Assembly: GCF_021290985.1 (NCBI RefSeq)
Contig: NZ_JAJOYU010000003.1
Coordinates: forward strand, 1 to 64,000
Length of the DNA stretch: 64,000 nt
Direction: 5' to 3'
Source: Rheinheimera soli
Lineage (GTDB): Bacteria; Pseudomonadota; Gammaproteobacteria; Enterobacterales; Alteromonadaceae
Shown here piece after piece: positions 1 through 6,965 of the stretch. Under the pieces are notes generated by a model, which did not search any database, was not told where the DNA came from, and saw only the letters and a list, made by a program, of their open reading frames with translations. The position numbers and the translations under genes are program-made. How positions within the stretch are numbered: the stretch's first letter is position 1; each line of letters starts with the position of its first letter.

Positions 1-97
1 TTTACGCCTCGCTGCAAAGGGGTTATGGTAAGGCTCTTTTGCCACAATAGCTTAGCGCCTAAGATAAGCCACTTTAAATAGCTTTTAAGTTCTTCCT

Positions 98-667
98 ATG
101 GCACTACAACTTATCTTCCCCAACCAATGGCAAACTCAGGCCTGGAAAAATGGCGGTGGCATTACCCATCAGATAGCCCGCTCTGACGACAGCTTGGGTA
201 TGCGCTGGCGTGTTTCTATCGCCGAAGTAGCCAGCGATGGTCCTTTTTCCCGCTTTGAACAAACCGACCGCATTATTATGCTGCTGCAAGGCAAAGGTTT
301 TTGTTTGCATGCTGCTGAAGATCAGCCCGTGGTGTTGGATAAAGCGTTAGTACCTTTTGCTTTTGCCGGTGAAACGGCCATTGACTGCACCTTAATAGGC
401 GGGCCAGTGCGGGATTTTAATCTGATGACCAGGCGCGCTGATGTAACAGCCAGTTTGCAGGTGCTATCGGTGACTGAAGCCTTGTCTTTAACTCTGGTTA
501 ATGAATCTTTGCTGTATCTTGCCTCTGGTCAGCTGCAGCTGAGTTTCAAAGATCAGAGCTATCAACTTGAAGCAGAACAAAGCTTGTTATGCACTGATGA
601 GGCGGGGGAGTTGCAGATTAAAGTCGGTGCAGAGCCCTGTCAGTTGGTGTGGATCTGTATTCACTAA
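98..667 (+). CDS. HutD/Ves family cupin protein
   Basis: The 189-residue protein begins with the family hallmark: an aromatic-rich start followed by a WKNGGG motif near residues 16-21 and a WRVSIAEV segment near residues 37-44. These are typical of the HutD/Ves double-cupin family. HutD is linked to histidine utilisation in pseudomonads; E. coli Ves is a stress-associated protein of unknown reaction. No hut genes are present here, so a Ves-like role is as likely as a histidine-related one. There is no signal peptide, so it should be cytosolic. The ATG has only a weak ribosome binding site. The family is clear; the function is not known. Confidence 0.85.
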   Translation: MALQLIFPNQWQTQAWKNGGGITHQIARSDDSLGMRWRVSIAEVASDGPFSRFEQTDRIIMLLQGKGFCLHAAEDQPVVLDKALVPFAFAGETAIDCTLIGGPVRDFNLMTRRADVTASLQVLSVTEALSLTLVNESLLYLASGQLQLSFKDQSYQLEAEQSLLCTDEAGELQIKVGAEPCQLVWICIH

Positions 668-733
668 CGACCACTTTTACAAGCCAGGCAAGGCGAGTAA
701 CATAAAGGCACTGATGTTAGAAAGGATTTACTT

Positions 734-1108
734 ATGAGCAAACAACATTCCCCAGGCTTTCTGGCTGTAGTCGACGATGCTAAAAGCAGGGTTAAAGAGC
801 TGACTATTGCTGATTTGCAGCAGTTTCCAACCCCTTATGTGCTGGTCGATGTGCGGGAAGATCTAGAGTGGCTGGCCGGGCATTTGCCTGCGGCTATTCA
901 TTTGGGTAAAGGCGTTATTGAGCGGGATGTGGAAAAAGCAGTGCAGGATAAACAGCAAACGCTGATTTTGTATTGTGGTGGTGGTTTTCGTTCGGCTTTA
1001 GCAGGCGATATGCTGCAGAAAATGGGCTATCAGGGTGTCTGGAGTTTGGCGGGTGGTTATACAGCCTGGGTCAATGCAGGTTTGCCTTTGACTAAGCCGC
1101 AGATCTGA
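734..1108 (+). CDS. Single-domain rhodanese-like sulfurtransferase
   Basis: A 124-residue single rhodanese domain. The LVDVRE motif near residues 37-42 and the active loop CGGGFRS near residues 82-88 are visible; the loop cysteine would carry the persulfide. A G-YTAW-NAGLPL ending is typical of rhodanese domains. There is no export signal, so it is probably cytosolic. It lies 66 bp downstream of the cupin gene on the same strand and may be cotranscribed, although no functional link is evident. The sulfur acceptor cannot be inferred from sequence. Confidence 0.88.
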   Translation: MSKQHSPGFLAVVDDAKSRVKELTIADLQQFPTPYVLVDVREDLEWLAGHLPAAIHLGKGVIERDVEKAVQDKQQTLILYCGGGFRSALAGDMLQKMGYQGVWSLAGGYTAWVNAGLPLTKPQI

Positions 1109-1134
1109 TTTTTATCAGAGCAGAATAAAGTGAA

Positions 1135-1164
1135 GCGGGACGGGATAAACCCGTCCCCTACAAG
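1135..1164. repeat. GGGACGGG-type palindromic intergenic repeat, copy 1
   Basis: An imperfect palindrome of the form GGGACGGGATAAACCCGTCCC followed by CTACAA lies between the convergent rhodanese and suhB genes. Related copies occur at about 4001, 22258 and 22309, always outside genes. It can fold into a GC-rich hairpin and may act as a REP-like element or assist termination. Confidence 0.7.
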
Positions 1165-1166
1165 AT

Positions 1167-1970
1167 TTACTTCAACAGAGCTTCTGTTAAATGTGGGCGC
1201 ATGCCTTTTAACATGGCACCTAATACTTTTGGGCTGCCTGCAACAATGTTGCCGCTGCGCAGGTAGTTGTTACTACCAGCGAAGTCGCTGATTAAGCCAC
1301 CAGCTTCACGTAAAATCAGCTCGCCTGCAGCGAAATCCCATGGTTTTAAACCAATTTCCCAGAAACCATCAAAACGGCCTGCTGCGACATAACATAAATC
1401 CAACGCTGCTGAACCAGTGCGACGTACGTCTGCAGCCTGAGTCATCAGAGTTTTAAAAGTTTCGGTGTACGCATCTAAATGGTGTTTATGTTTAAACGGG
1501 AAACCTGTGGCCAGAATAGCGCCGCTTAATTCAGGTAAATTGGTGGTACGAATACGACGGCCGTTTAACTGAGCGCCTGCACCACGGGATGCTGTGAATA
1601 CTTCACCACGTAATGGGTCAAAAACCACGGCCTGATCCAGTCTGCCCTGATGGCGCAGAGCTATGGATACAGCAAAGTGAGGGATGCCTTTGATAAAGTT
1701 TGTGGTGCCATCAAGCGGGTCGATGATCCACTGGTAATCGCTATTATTGTTGCCATATTCGCCGTTCTCTTCACCGATAATATCGTGATCTGGGAATGAC
1801 TTACGTAAAACATGCACTATGGCCTGTTCTGCTTCTTTATCGATGTTGGTCACAAAGTCATTGGTGCCTTTCTGAGTCGTCTGAACTAAGTCCATCTGAC
1901 CACAAGCTTTAGCGATGACATTACCTGCGCTGCGGGCAGCACGAATTGCGATGTTTAACATCGGATGCAT
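1167..1970 (-). CDS. suhB: Inositol-1-monophosphatase SuhB
   Basis: From the ATG at 1970 the protein is 267 residues, the same length as E. coli SuhB, and begins MHPMLNIA as the family does; the open frame runs further upstream but that part is not homologous. Metal-binding motifs of the FIG superfamily are present: GEENGEYG, DPLDGTTNF and, near the C-terminus, WDFAAG. SuhB hydrolyses inositol monophosphate and, in enterobacteria, also joins the rRNA antitermination complex with NusA. An AAGGT ribosome binding site precedes this start. The upstream gene on the same strand is the RegA-like regulator, separated by 79 bp with a weak terminator-like hairpin. Confidence 0.95.
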   Translation of the reverse strand: MHPMLNIAIRAARSAGNVIAKACGQMDLVQTTQKGTNDFVTNIDKEAEQAIVHVLRKSFPDHDIIGEENGEYGNNNSDYQWIIDPLDGTTNFIKGIPHFAVSIALRHQGRLDQAVVFDPLRGEVFTASRGAGAQLNGRRIRTTNLPELSGAILATGFPFKHKHHLDAYTETFKTLMTQAADVRRTGSAALDLCYVAAGRFDGFWEIGLKPWDFAAGELILREAGGLISDFAGSNNYLRSGNIVAGSPKVLGAMLKGMRPHLTEALLK

Positions 1971-2000
1971 AACGATTACCTTATTGTATAAAGAACAGTC

Positions 2001-2027
2001 AAAAGAGCGGCGCGTATTGTAGCCGCT
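2001..2027 (-). terminator. Weak intrinsic terminator candidate after the regA-like gene
   Basis: On the minus strand, arms AGCGGC and GCCGCT enclose a 10-nt loop and are followed by CTTTT. The hairpin lies just after the regA-like stop codon and upstream of suhB. The stem is only 6 bp, so this is tentative. Confidence 0.4.
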
Positions 2028-2049
2028 GACAAGAAAAAGTAAAGCGAAT

Positions 2050-2562
2050 TCAGGGCCTGTGTTTTTGTAGTTTGCGTTGCAAGGTACGTCTGTGCATAGC
2101 CAGAGCTTTGGCAGTCTTGGATATATTGCCCTGATGCTGTTCCAGAACCCGTTGAATATGCTCCCATTCCAGCTGATCTGTCGATAAAACATCGGCTTCA
2201 TTTGGCGTTGTGTGGCTGACTTGACCACTTAAGGCCTGAGTTAAAGTGACGAAATCTACAGGTTTGGTCAGGTAGTCATCGGCACCGGCTTTTACCGCCT
2301 GCACTGCTGTGGCTATGCTGGCGTAGCCGGTCAGTAATACGATGCGACATAACGGTAGTTCTTGTCGTAACGGCTGTACATAATCCAGGCCAGACACAGC
2401 ACCAAAACGTAAATCCAGCAGATAACAGTCGGCTTGTTCTGCCACTAATAAGTCCGGGCTTATCGCTTCGTTATAGCTTTGCACCTGATGCCCCAAGCTT
2501 TCCAGTCGGCGACACAAAGTGCGGGTTAAGGTGACATCATCGTCCAGCAGCACCAGTTTCAT
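2050..2562 (-). CDS. RegA/PrrA/ActR-type response regulator
   Basis: A 170-residue two-domain regulator. The N-terminal receiver has the acidic cluster LLDDD at residues 5-9, the predicted phosphoacceptor Asp50 in YLLDLRFG and the conserved Lys in LTKPVD. The C-terminal Fis-type helix-turn-helix (residues about 130-168) contains MHRRTLQRKL, nearly identical to the DNA-recognition helix of alphaproteobacterial RegA/PrrA/ActR, the global redox regulators of energy metabolism. It overlaps the upstream kinase gene by 4 bp (ATGA), so the two are translationally coupled. Targets in this organism cannot be read from the window. The symbol is withheld because the orthology is inferred from motifs only. 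Confidence 0.88.
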   Translation of the reverse strand: MKLVLLDDDVTLTRTLCRRLESLGHQVQSYNEAISPDLLVAEQADCYLLDLRFGAVSGLDYVQPLRQELPLCRIVLLTGYASIATAVQAVKAGADDYLTKPVDFVTLTQALSGQVSHTTPNEADVLSTDQLEWEHIQRVLEQHQGNISKTAKALAMHRRTLQRKLQKHRP

Positions 2563-3830
2563 CGTACTTTATCACCAAAATAAATTCGGGTTATTACACC
2601 GCCTTCAGGGCTCGTGCTGCGTTCGACTTTACCACCCAGACTGTCGATGGACACATTGGCCAGGAATTGGCCTAAACCTAAACCTTGTTCACTTTGTTGA
2701 GGTTTTTTGCCCAGTTGTGCCAACTCTTTTTCTGGTAAACCAGTGCCATAATCGCGGATTTGTAACTCCAGCTGGCCCTGATTGTGCCGCATCCTCAGGC
2801 TTAATCTGGGCTCTTTGTTGGCTAAGCTGGCGTCAGCTGCATTATCCAGAATATTAAATAAAGCAGCCGCCAGACTGATACTGTCTGCAACAGTTAAAGG
2901 CGATTTATCGCTACTGAAGTCTTGCTCCATACTGATCTCTGGCCTGCTGACCAGCCAGAGCTTAATACTGTGTTCTATAGCGTCATACAAAGGCTGGGGC
3001 TGTCTTTCGCCTTCACGCAGTTGCTGAGCATTAGTACGAAGTTGCTGCACTATCTGCTGACACAGTTGTAATTGCTGACGCAGATCGGCTGCTAAGGCCG
3101 GATCTTGTTGTTGCTCTGTCAGCTCGTCAGTCAGTAACACCAGGTTCTGTAAAGGCGTTGCCAAATCATGAGCCGCATTGGCAGCATAAGTGGCGACAGC
3201 CAGCACTTGCTCATGCTGCAGTTGTTTTTGCTGCAGTGTGGTCAGTTGCGCTGAGGTGTTACGAATACGTTGAGTTTGGGCGCTGATAAACCAGCTGACA
3301 ATAAAAGCGCTGAAGCTAAAAGCCCACCACATCTGGCTGATATGCTGGCTAAAAGGCTCAGCGCTTAGTTGATGTGCATGCTGGTGCGCTGCATGTTCGC
3401 CCGCCAGTGGAATTTGTAATAGTAGGCTGTAGCAGCCAATAGCCAGAATAGCCATCAGGTAGCTTGGGCCTGATGAAAACAGCACGGCAGTAACAGCAAC
3501 AGGCAGCAATAAAATAGCGACAAAGCCGTTACTGGCACCACCAGTCATAGCCAACAAGGCGGTGATCATAAAGAGATCAATGAAAATACTGATGGCGATA
3601 AAACGTTGCTCAGAGCCTTTATCGCCCCGCCAGAGTTTCAGGCTGATATTGGTAAATACATGCACAGCTAAGACAAAAGACAGCAGGCCCCAGTTATGAA
3701 TAGGGTAGTGCAGCAGATAAGCAGTCAGGCTGGCCAGCAGTTCTAAGCTGATAAGTACCCAACGAAAACGCTGCAATTGCTCGATTGGATGGTCTATGTA
3801 GTGGCTGTCGCTGAAAGAAATACTATTCAT
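2559..3830 (-). CDS. RegB/PrrB-type redox sensor histidine kinase
   Basis: A 423-residue membrane kinase with about six predicted transmembrane helices in residues 22-185. GGASNGF at residues 97-103 matches the GGxxNPF ubiquinone-binding signature of RegB except for Gly in place of Pro. The H-box is AAHDLATPL with His221. Cys257 lies 36 residues after it, close to the position of the redox-active Cys of RegB. A normal HATPase domain follows, with NILDNAADAS, DYGTGLP and GLGLGQF motifs. RegB phosphorylates RegA in response to quinone redox state. The RegA-like gene follows with a 4-bp overlap. A terminator-like hairpin sits just in front of the start codon. Confidence 0.85.
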   Translation of the reverse strand: MNSISFSDSHYIDHPIEQLQRFRWVLISLELLASLTAYLLHYPIHNWGLLSFVLAVHVFTNISLKLWRGDKGSEQRFIAISIFIDLFMITALLAMTGGASNGFVAILLLPVAVTAVLFSSGPSYLMAILAIGCYSLLLQIPLAGEHAAHQHAHQLSAEPFSQHISQMWWAFSFSAFIVSWFISAQTQRIRNTSAQLTTLQQKQLQHEQVLAVATYAANAAHDLATPLQNLVLLTDELTEQQQDPALAADLRQQLQLCQQIVQQLRTNAQQLREGERQPQPLYDAIEHSIKLWLVSRPEISMEQDFSSDKSPLTVADSISLAAALFNILDNAADASLANKEPRLSLRMRHNQGQLELQIRDYGTGLPEKELAQLGKKPQQSEQGLGLGQFLANVSIDSLGGKVERSTSPEGGVITRIYFGDKVR

Positions 3831-3838
3831 AGCGTCTC

Positions 3839-3862
3839 AAAAAAGCGGCTGCGAGGCAGCCG
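3839..3862 (-). terminator. Terminator-like hairpin directly upstream of the regB-like start
   Basis: Read on the minus strand, a perfect 7-bp stem CGGCTGC/GCAGCCG with a CTC loop is followed by C and six T residues. The T tract ends 8 nt before the kinase ATG at 3830. No minus-strand gene lies upstream that would need termination, because sixA is divergent. This looks like a leader attenuator or a translational control hairpin rather than an ordinary gene-end terminator. Confidence 0.55.
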
Positions 3863-4209
3863 TTGCAAAAAACTGTCAACTCAGATTATAGGAGTGGGAA
3901 CACCTTGTCATCTGGTGGAAGTCAAAGTCATTCTGGTCTTGTTCTTACGGCAGTGCAATGTGGCAAAAAGTCGCACCTGGCTTTGTTGGTCGGCACTAGA
4001 TACGGGCGGGGATAAACCCGCGCCCCCACAATGTCCCACCCAAATCACTGTAGGTGAGGCCGGGGCGACAGAAGACAGTTGGTTTTGTTGTAGGGACGAC
4101 CTTTATGCTCGCCCGCAAAGCGCCGGCGCCAATTAAGAAGGGGAAAGTCATATATCTGTAATAGGTTAGCTATAGGCTGCCAGCATTTTCTGCAGTAAAG
4201 GTGAAATTG
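3863..4209. other. Intergenic region between the divergent regB-like and sixA genes
   Basis: About 350 bp without a convincing gene. It holds a GGGACGGG-type palindrome at 4001-4030 and a further GC-rich repeat-like stretch near 4088-4120. Promoters for both divergent genes must lie here, but I cannot assign -35/-10 boxes with confidence. Open frames crossing it are short and lack homology that I recognise. Confidence 0.6.
4001..4030. repeat. GGGACGGG-type palindromic repeat, copy 2
   Basis: The segment TACGGGCGGGGATAAACCCG continues into CGCCCCCACAA, the same design as copy 1: a G-rich arm, a GATAAA centre, a C-rich arm and then a CA-rich end. It is intergenic. A related half-element (TGTAGGGACGACCTTTATG) begins at about 4089. 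Confidence 0.65.
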
Positions 4210-4695
4210 ATGAAAGCTGTACTCTATCTAATGCGTCATGCGACCGCTGATATACGAAATTCACTGGTGGATGAAGCCGATCGTTGTCTGAACGAAAAAG
4301 GCAGATTACAGGCTCGTCGTGTTGCTGACTTTATGCAAAAACAAGGCTTGATACCGGACCGTATTTTTTGTAGCCCTCATACCAAAGCTGTGCAAACGGC
4401 CGCTTTGGTGCGCAAAGATTCTGGTGTCAAAACCGCTGTTGAAGAATGGCATTGTTTGTTGCCTGCTGTGGCTGCGACTGAAGTAAAAGAACATTTATTC
4501 AGTCAGTTACAAGACAATGAAGCAGTGCTGCTGGTAGGGCATGAACCTGAACTAGCTTTACTGATCAACGAATTATTGGGGTTGGATAAAACTTTTCTCG
4601 AGTTGAAAAAAGCCTCTTTGACCTGCCTGGAACTGGACTCTGAAGCGACAGTGCCTGTGCGACTGGCCTGGTCTGTGCCGGCTAAGTTTATGTAA
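4210..4695 (+). CDS. sixA: Phosphohistidine phosphatase SixA
   Basis: A histidine-phosphatase-superfamily protein. The LMRHATAD motif near the N-terminus carries the catalytic phosphoacceptor His, and a second catalytic His lies in LLVGHEPEL near residue 108. From the ATG at 4210 the length is 161 residues, identical to E. coli SixA. This ATG has an AAAGGTG ribosome binding site 6 nt upstream, which makes it preferable to the GTG at 4201. SixA removes phosphate from phosphohistidine proteins: in E. coli the ArcB HPt domain was first reported, and NPr of the nitrogen PTS is a later substrate. It stands alone, transcribed away from the redox kinase. Confidence 0.93.
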   Translation: MKAVLYLMRHATADIRNSLVDEADRCLNEKGRLQARRVADFMQKQGLIPDRIFCSPHTKAVQTAALVRKDSGVKTAVEEWHCLLPAVAATEVKEHLFSQLQDNEAVLLVGHEPELALLINELLGLDKTFLELKKASLTCLELDSEATVPVRLAWSVPAKFM

Positions 4696-4761
4696 GTCAG
4701 ACGAATAACAAGAAAGGTGCACTGACAACCACAGGACAACAATGGATGCAATTAATTCACT

Positions 4762-4780
4762 TGAATTGAGAATCATTCTT
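4762..4780. promoter_or_regulatory. Fur box upstream of the siderophore receptor
   Basis: TGAATTGAGAATCATTCTT matches the 19-bp consensus GATAATGATAATCATTATC at 12 of 19 positions, including the core AATCATT. It lies 40 bp before the receptor start, where Fur-Fe2+ would block RNA polymerase. The receptor and the PepSY gene behind it are therefore predicted to be iron-repressed. Confidence 0.75.
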
Positions 4781-4819
4781 GTTTAGTCTGTGCGCCTTTA
4801 TTGCCGTTCAGAGACTGTT

Positions 4820-6958
4820 ATGTTGTCCTTACCTTCACCTTCTATTTTGGCTATTGCTGTTCTTACCGCTTTAAGTATATCTCCCGGTTATGCCCAGAAC
4901 CTGGATAAACAGGATTCAGACAAAGAGCTGGAAGTGATAGAGGTGAAAGGCCGGGCTCAGACTTTATACCGTGCTTCACAAAGCAGTGTAGGCACAAGAA
5001 CAGATACAGATTTAGAACTGGTGCCTCAGAGTATTCAGGTGTTACCTGAAGCCCTGATCCGCGATCAGGCCGCACGTCAGGTGACAGATTTATACCGCAG
5101 TATGAGTGGTGTCAGTGCTTTTAGTTATTCAGGTGTGACTTTTCGTGGTTTCCGTCAGGATGATATTTTATACGACGGTGTAAGAGGCGATCCTTTTAAT
5201 GGTTTTGCTGTGCCTCAGCTGTTTAATGTGCAGGAAGTGCAAATACTCAAAGGCAGCAGCGGTGCTTTGTATGGCAGCAGCGCACCAGGTGGCTTAATTA
5301 ACTATGTGACTAAAAAGCCACAACGAAGCAGTAAAAATCAGCTGGAGTTTGCGTTAGGCAATGATAGTTATTGGCAAGGCTCGCTGGAATTGAGTGGCCC
5401 TTTAACAGAACAGCAAGCCTATCGTTTTGGCTATTACCGTGATTCTGAGCAGCCTTTTCGCTGGAATACCAAAGTTGAAAACGACATTCTGGACTTAGGG
5501 TATCTGATTGATCTGACCGACAGCACCAGCCTGACCTTGCAATACAATACTGTGACTCAGGATTATCAGGGCGCTCGTTTACGCGGTGTACCTACAGATG
5601 ATCAGGGCAATTTCCTCGGCGACAGAGCCTGGAACCATAACGAAGCAACAGATTTTCAGTCACTGGACGCTGATGTCTGGCAGGTTCGGGCTGATCATGA
5701 ATTTAACAGCAACTGGCGCACTGATCTAACCTGGCGTCATTATGAAAATACTGAATTACAAAATTACCATGAGCCTTTCTGCAGCTACGACACTGATGGT
5801 GATGGCGTTGTGGATTATTGCCGCCGTCAGTTCAGGGATCAACGCCGCGAAAATACCGCAAACAGTGTGACATGGAACAATATTCTGGAGTTCAGCACCG
5901 CAGGCTTTAGCCATCAATTGCTGATTGGCGCTGATACCATGACGCAGGATTCCTACTTTTTAGGCCGCAACGTAGCCCCGATAGAGCAGGGCGGTAAAGC
6001 TATAGGGATCAACCTGGTCAACCCTGTATATGGCCTGACGTCTGCTGCTGATTATGATATCGACAGCATAAAATCCGCTCCAACAGATACTACTGCAGTG
6101 CGTCAGGGGCTTTATCTGCAGGACCAGTTGGATTTAACCTCAAGCTGGAATCTATTGCTGGGGGTGCGTTGGGACAGTTATGAAGATAAAAACAATGTAG
6201 CGTCGTCAAAAGTTGATGGCAGTGACAGCTCATGGCGAATTGGTTCTACCTACCAGCTGACTGACTGGGTGCGTTTGTATGCCGTCAAAGGCACAGGCTT
6301 CAGCCCTCAGGCCAGCACCTCTCAGGTGCCTGAAGTGGGCGGTCCTTTTGACGCTGAACAGTCCAGCATTATCGAGGCTGGTGCGCGTTTCTCTTTACTC
6401 AATGATGCGATACGCCTGAATGTGGCGACTTATGAAATGATCAGAAATAACATACTGCAAACTGATCCTCGTGGTGATGTGGGCGGTGATGGTCGTGATG
6501 ATTTAATTGCTCTGGGTGAAGTAAAAAGTAAAGGGCTGGAACTGGATCTGCTGGGCGATTTAACCGACTCCTGGGTGCTGAATGTCAACTATGCCTACAA
6601 TGATACCCGCATAGTAGAAAGCAATAGTGCTATCACCAATGCGGTTGGTGACAAGTTCGCCAATGCGCCACAACATCAGATTGGTATCTGGAGCCGGTAT
6701 GAGCTGGATGGCATCAACTCAGCTATAGCTGCAGGTATGGATTATGTCAGCGACCAGTTAAGTATCGATGGCCAGCATGTGAAATCCTATACCGTTTTTG
6801 ATATGAGCTGGCAAACCCGCTGGCAACAGTGGTTGTTTCAGGCCAATGTGAAAAATCTGTTTGATAAAACTTATGCCACTGCTGGTTTTATTGAACGCAC
6901 CGGGCATTTTCCGGGTGAACCACGGCGTTTAATTGTTACCGCCAGTTATCAGTTCTAA
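4820..6958 (+). CDS. TonB-dependent siderophore receptor
   Basis: An outer-membrane receptor of about 712 residues counted from the ATG at 4820 (an in-frame GTG exists at 4790). A signal peptide ends near PGYAQ and is followed by a TonB-box-like LEVIEVKG. The plug domain shows VPQSIQVLP, FRGFRQDDILYDG, LKGSSGALYGSS and PGGLINYVTKKP, typical of ferric-siderophore receptors (TIGR01783). The barrel ends in a terminal Phe (TASYQF). A predicted extracellular loop contains DTDGDGVVD (residues 324-332) flanked by Cys321 and Cys334, a calcium-loop-like insert. A Fur box precedes the gene and a PepSY protein follows after 7 bp. The siderophore type cannot be told; a FhuE/FpvA-like hydroxamate receptor is plausible. 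Confidence 0.92.
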   Translation: MLSLPSPSILAIAVLTALSISPGYAQNLDKQDSDKELEVIEVKGRAQTLYRASQSSVGTRTDTDLELVPQSIQVLPEALIRDQAARQVTDLYRSMSGVSAFSYSGVTFRGFRQDDILYDGVRGDPFNGFAVPQLFNVQEVQILKGSSGALYGSSAPGGLINYVTKKPQRSSKNQLEFALGNDSYWQGSLELSGPLTEQQAYRFGYYRDSEQPFRWNTKVENDILDLGYLIDLTDSTSLTLQYNTVTQDYQGARLRGVPTDDQGNFLGDRAWNHNEATDFQSLDADVWQVRADHEFNSNWRTDLTWRHYENTELQNYHEPFCSYDTDGDGVVDYCRRQFRDQRRENTANSVTWNNILEFSTAGFSHQLLIGADTMTQDSYFLGRNVAPIEQGGKAIGINLVNPVYGLTSAADYDIDSIKSAPTDTTAVRQGLYLQDQLDLTSSWNLLLGVRWDSYEDKNNVASSKVDGSDSSWRIGSTYQLTDWVRLYAVKGTGFSPQASTSQVPEVGGPFDAEQSSIIEAGARFSLLNDAIRLNVATYEMIRNNILQTDPRGDVGGDGRDDLIALGEVKSKGLELDLLGDLTDSWVLNVNYAYNDTRIVESNSAITNAVGDKFANAPQHQIGIWSRYELDGINSAIAAGMDYVSDQLSIDGQHVKSYTVFDMSWQTRWQQWLFQANVKNLFDKTYATAGFIERTGHFPGEPRRLIVTASYQF

Positions 6959-6965
6959 GCTTGCT

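Noticed and set aside
1-97. 3' end of an upstream gene at the window start
   Set aside because: No open frame with recognisable coding character reaches the first bases; it is treated as intergenic.
1971-2228. Upstream extension of suhB to a 353-residue protein
   Set aside because: The extra 86 residues overlap the regA-like gene and do not resemble SuhB; the ATG at 1970 gives the exact E. coli length and has a ribosome binding site.
3777-4136. 119-codon plus-strand open frame between the kinase and sixA genes
   Set aside because: It runs from inside the kinase gene through a terminator-like hairpin and palindromic repeats, has no ribosome binding site or recognisable family, and its composition is that of shadow frames.
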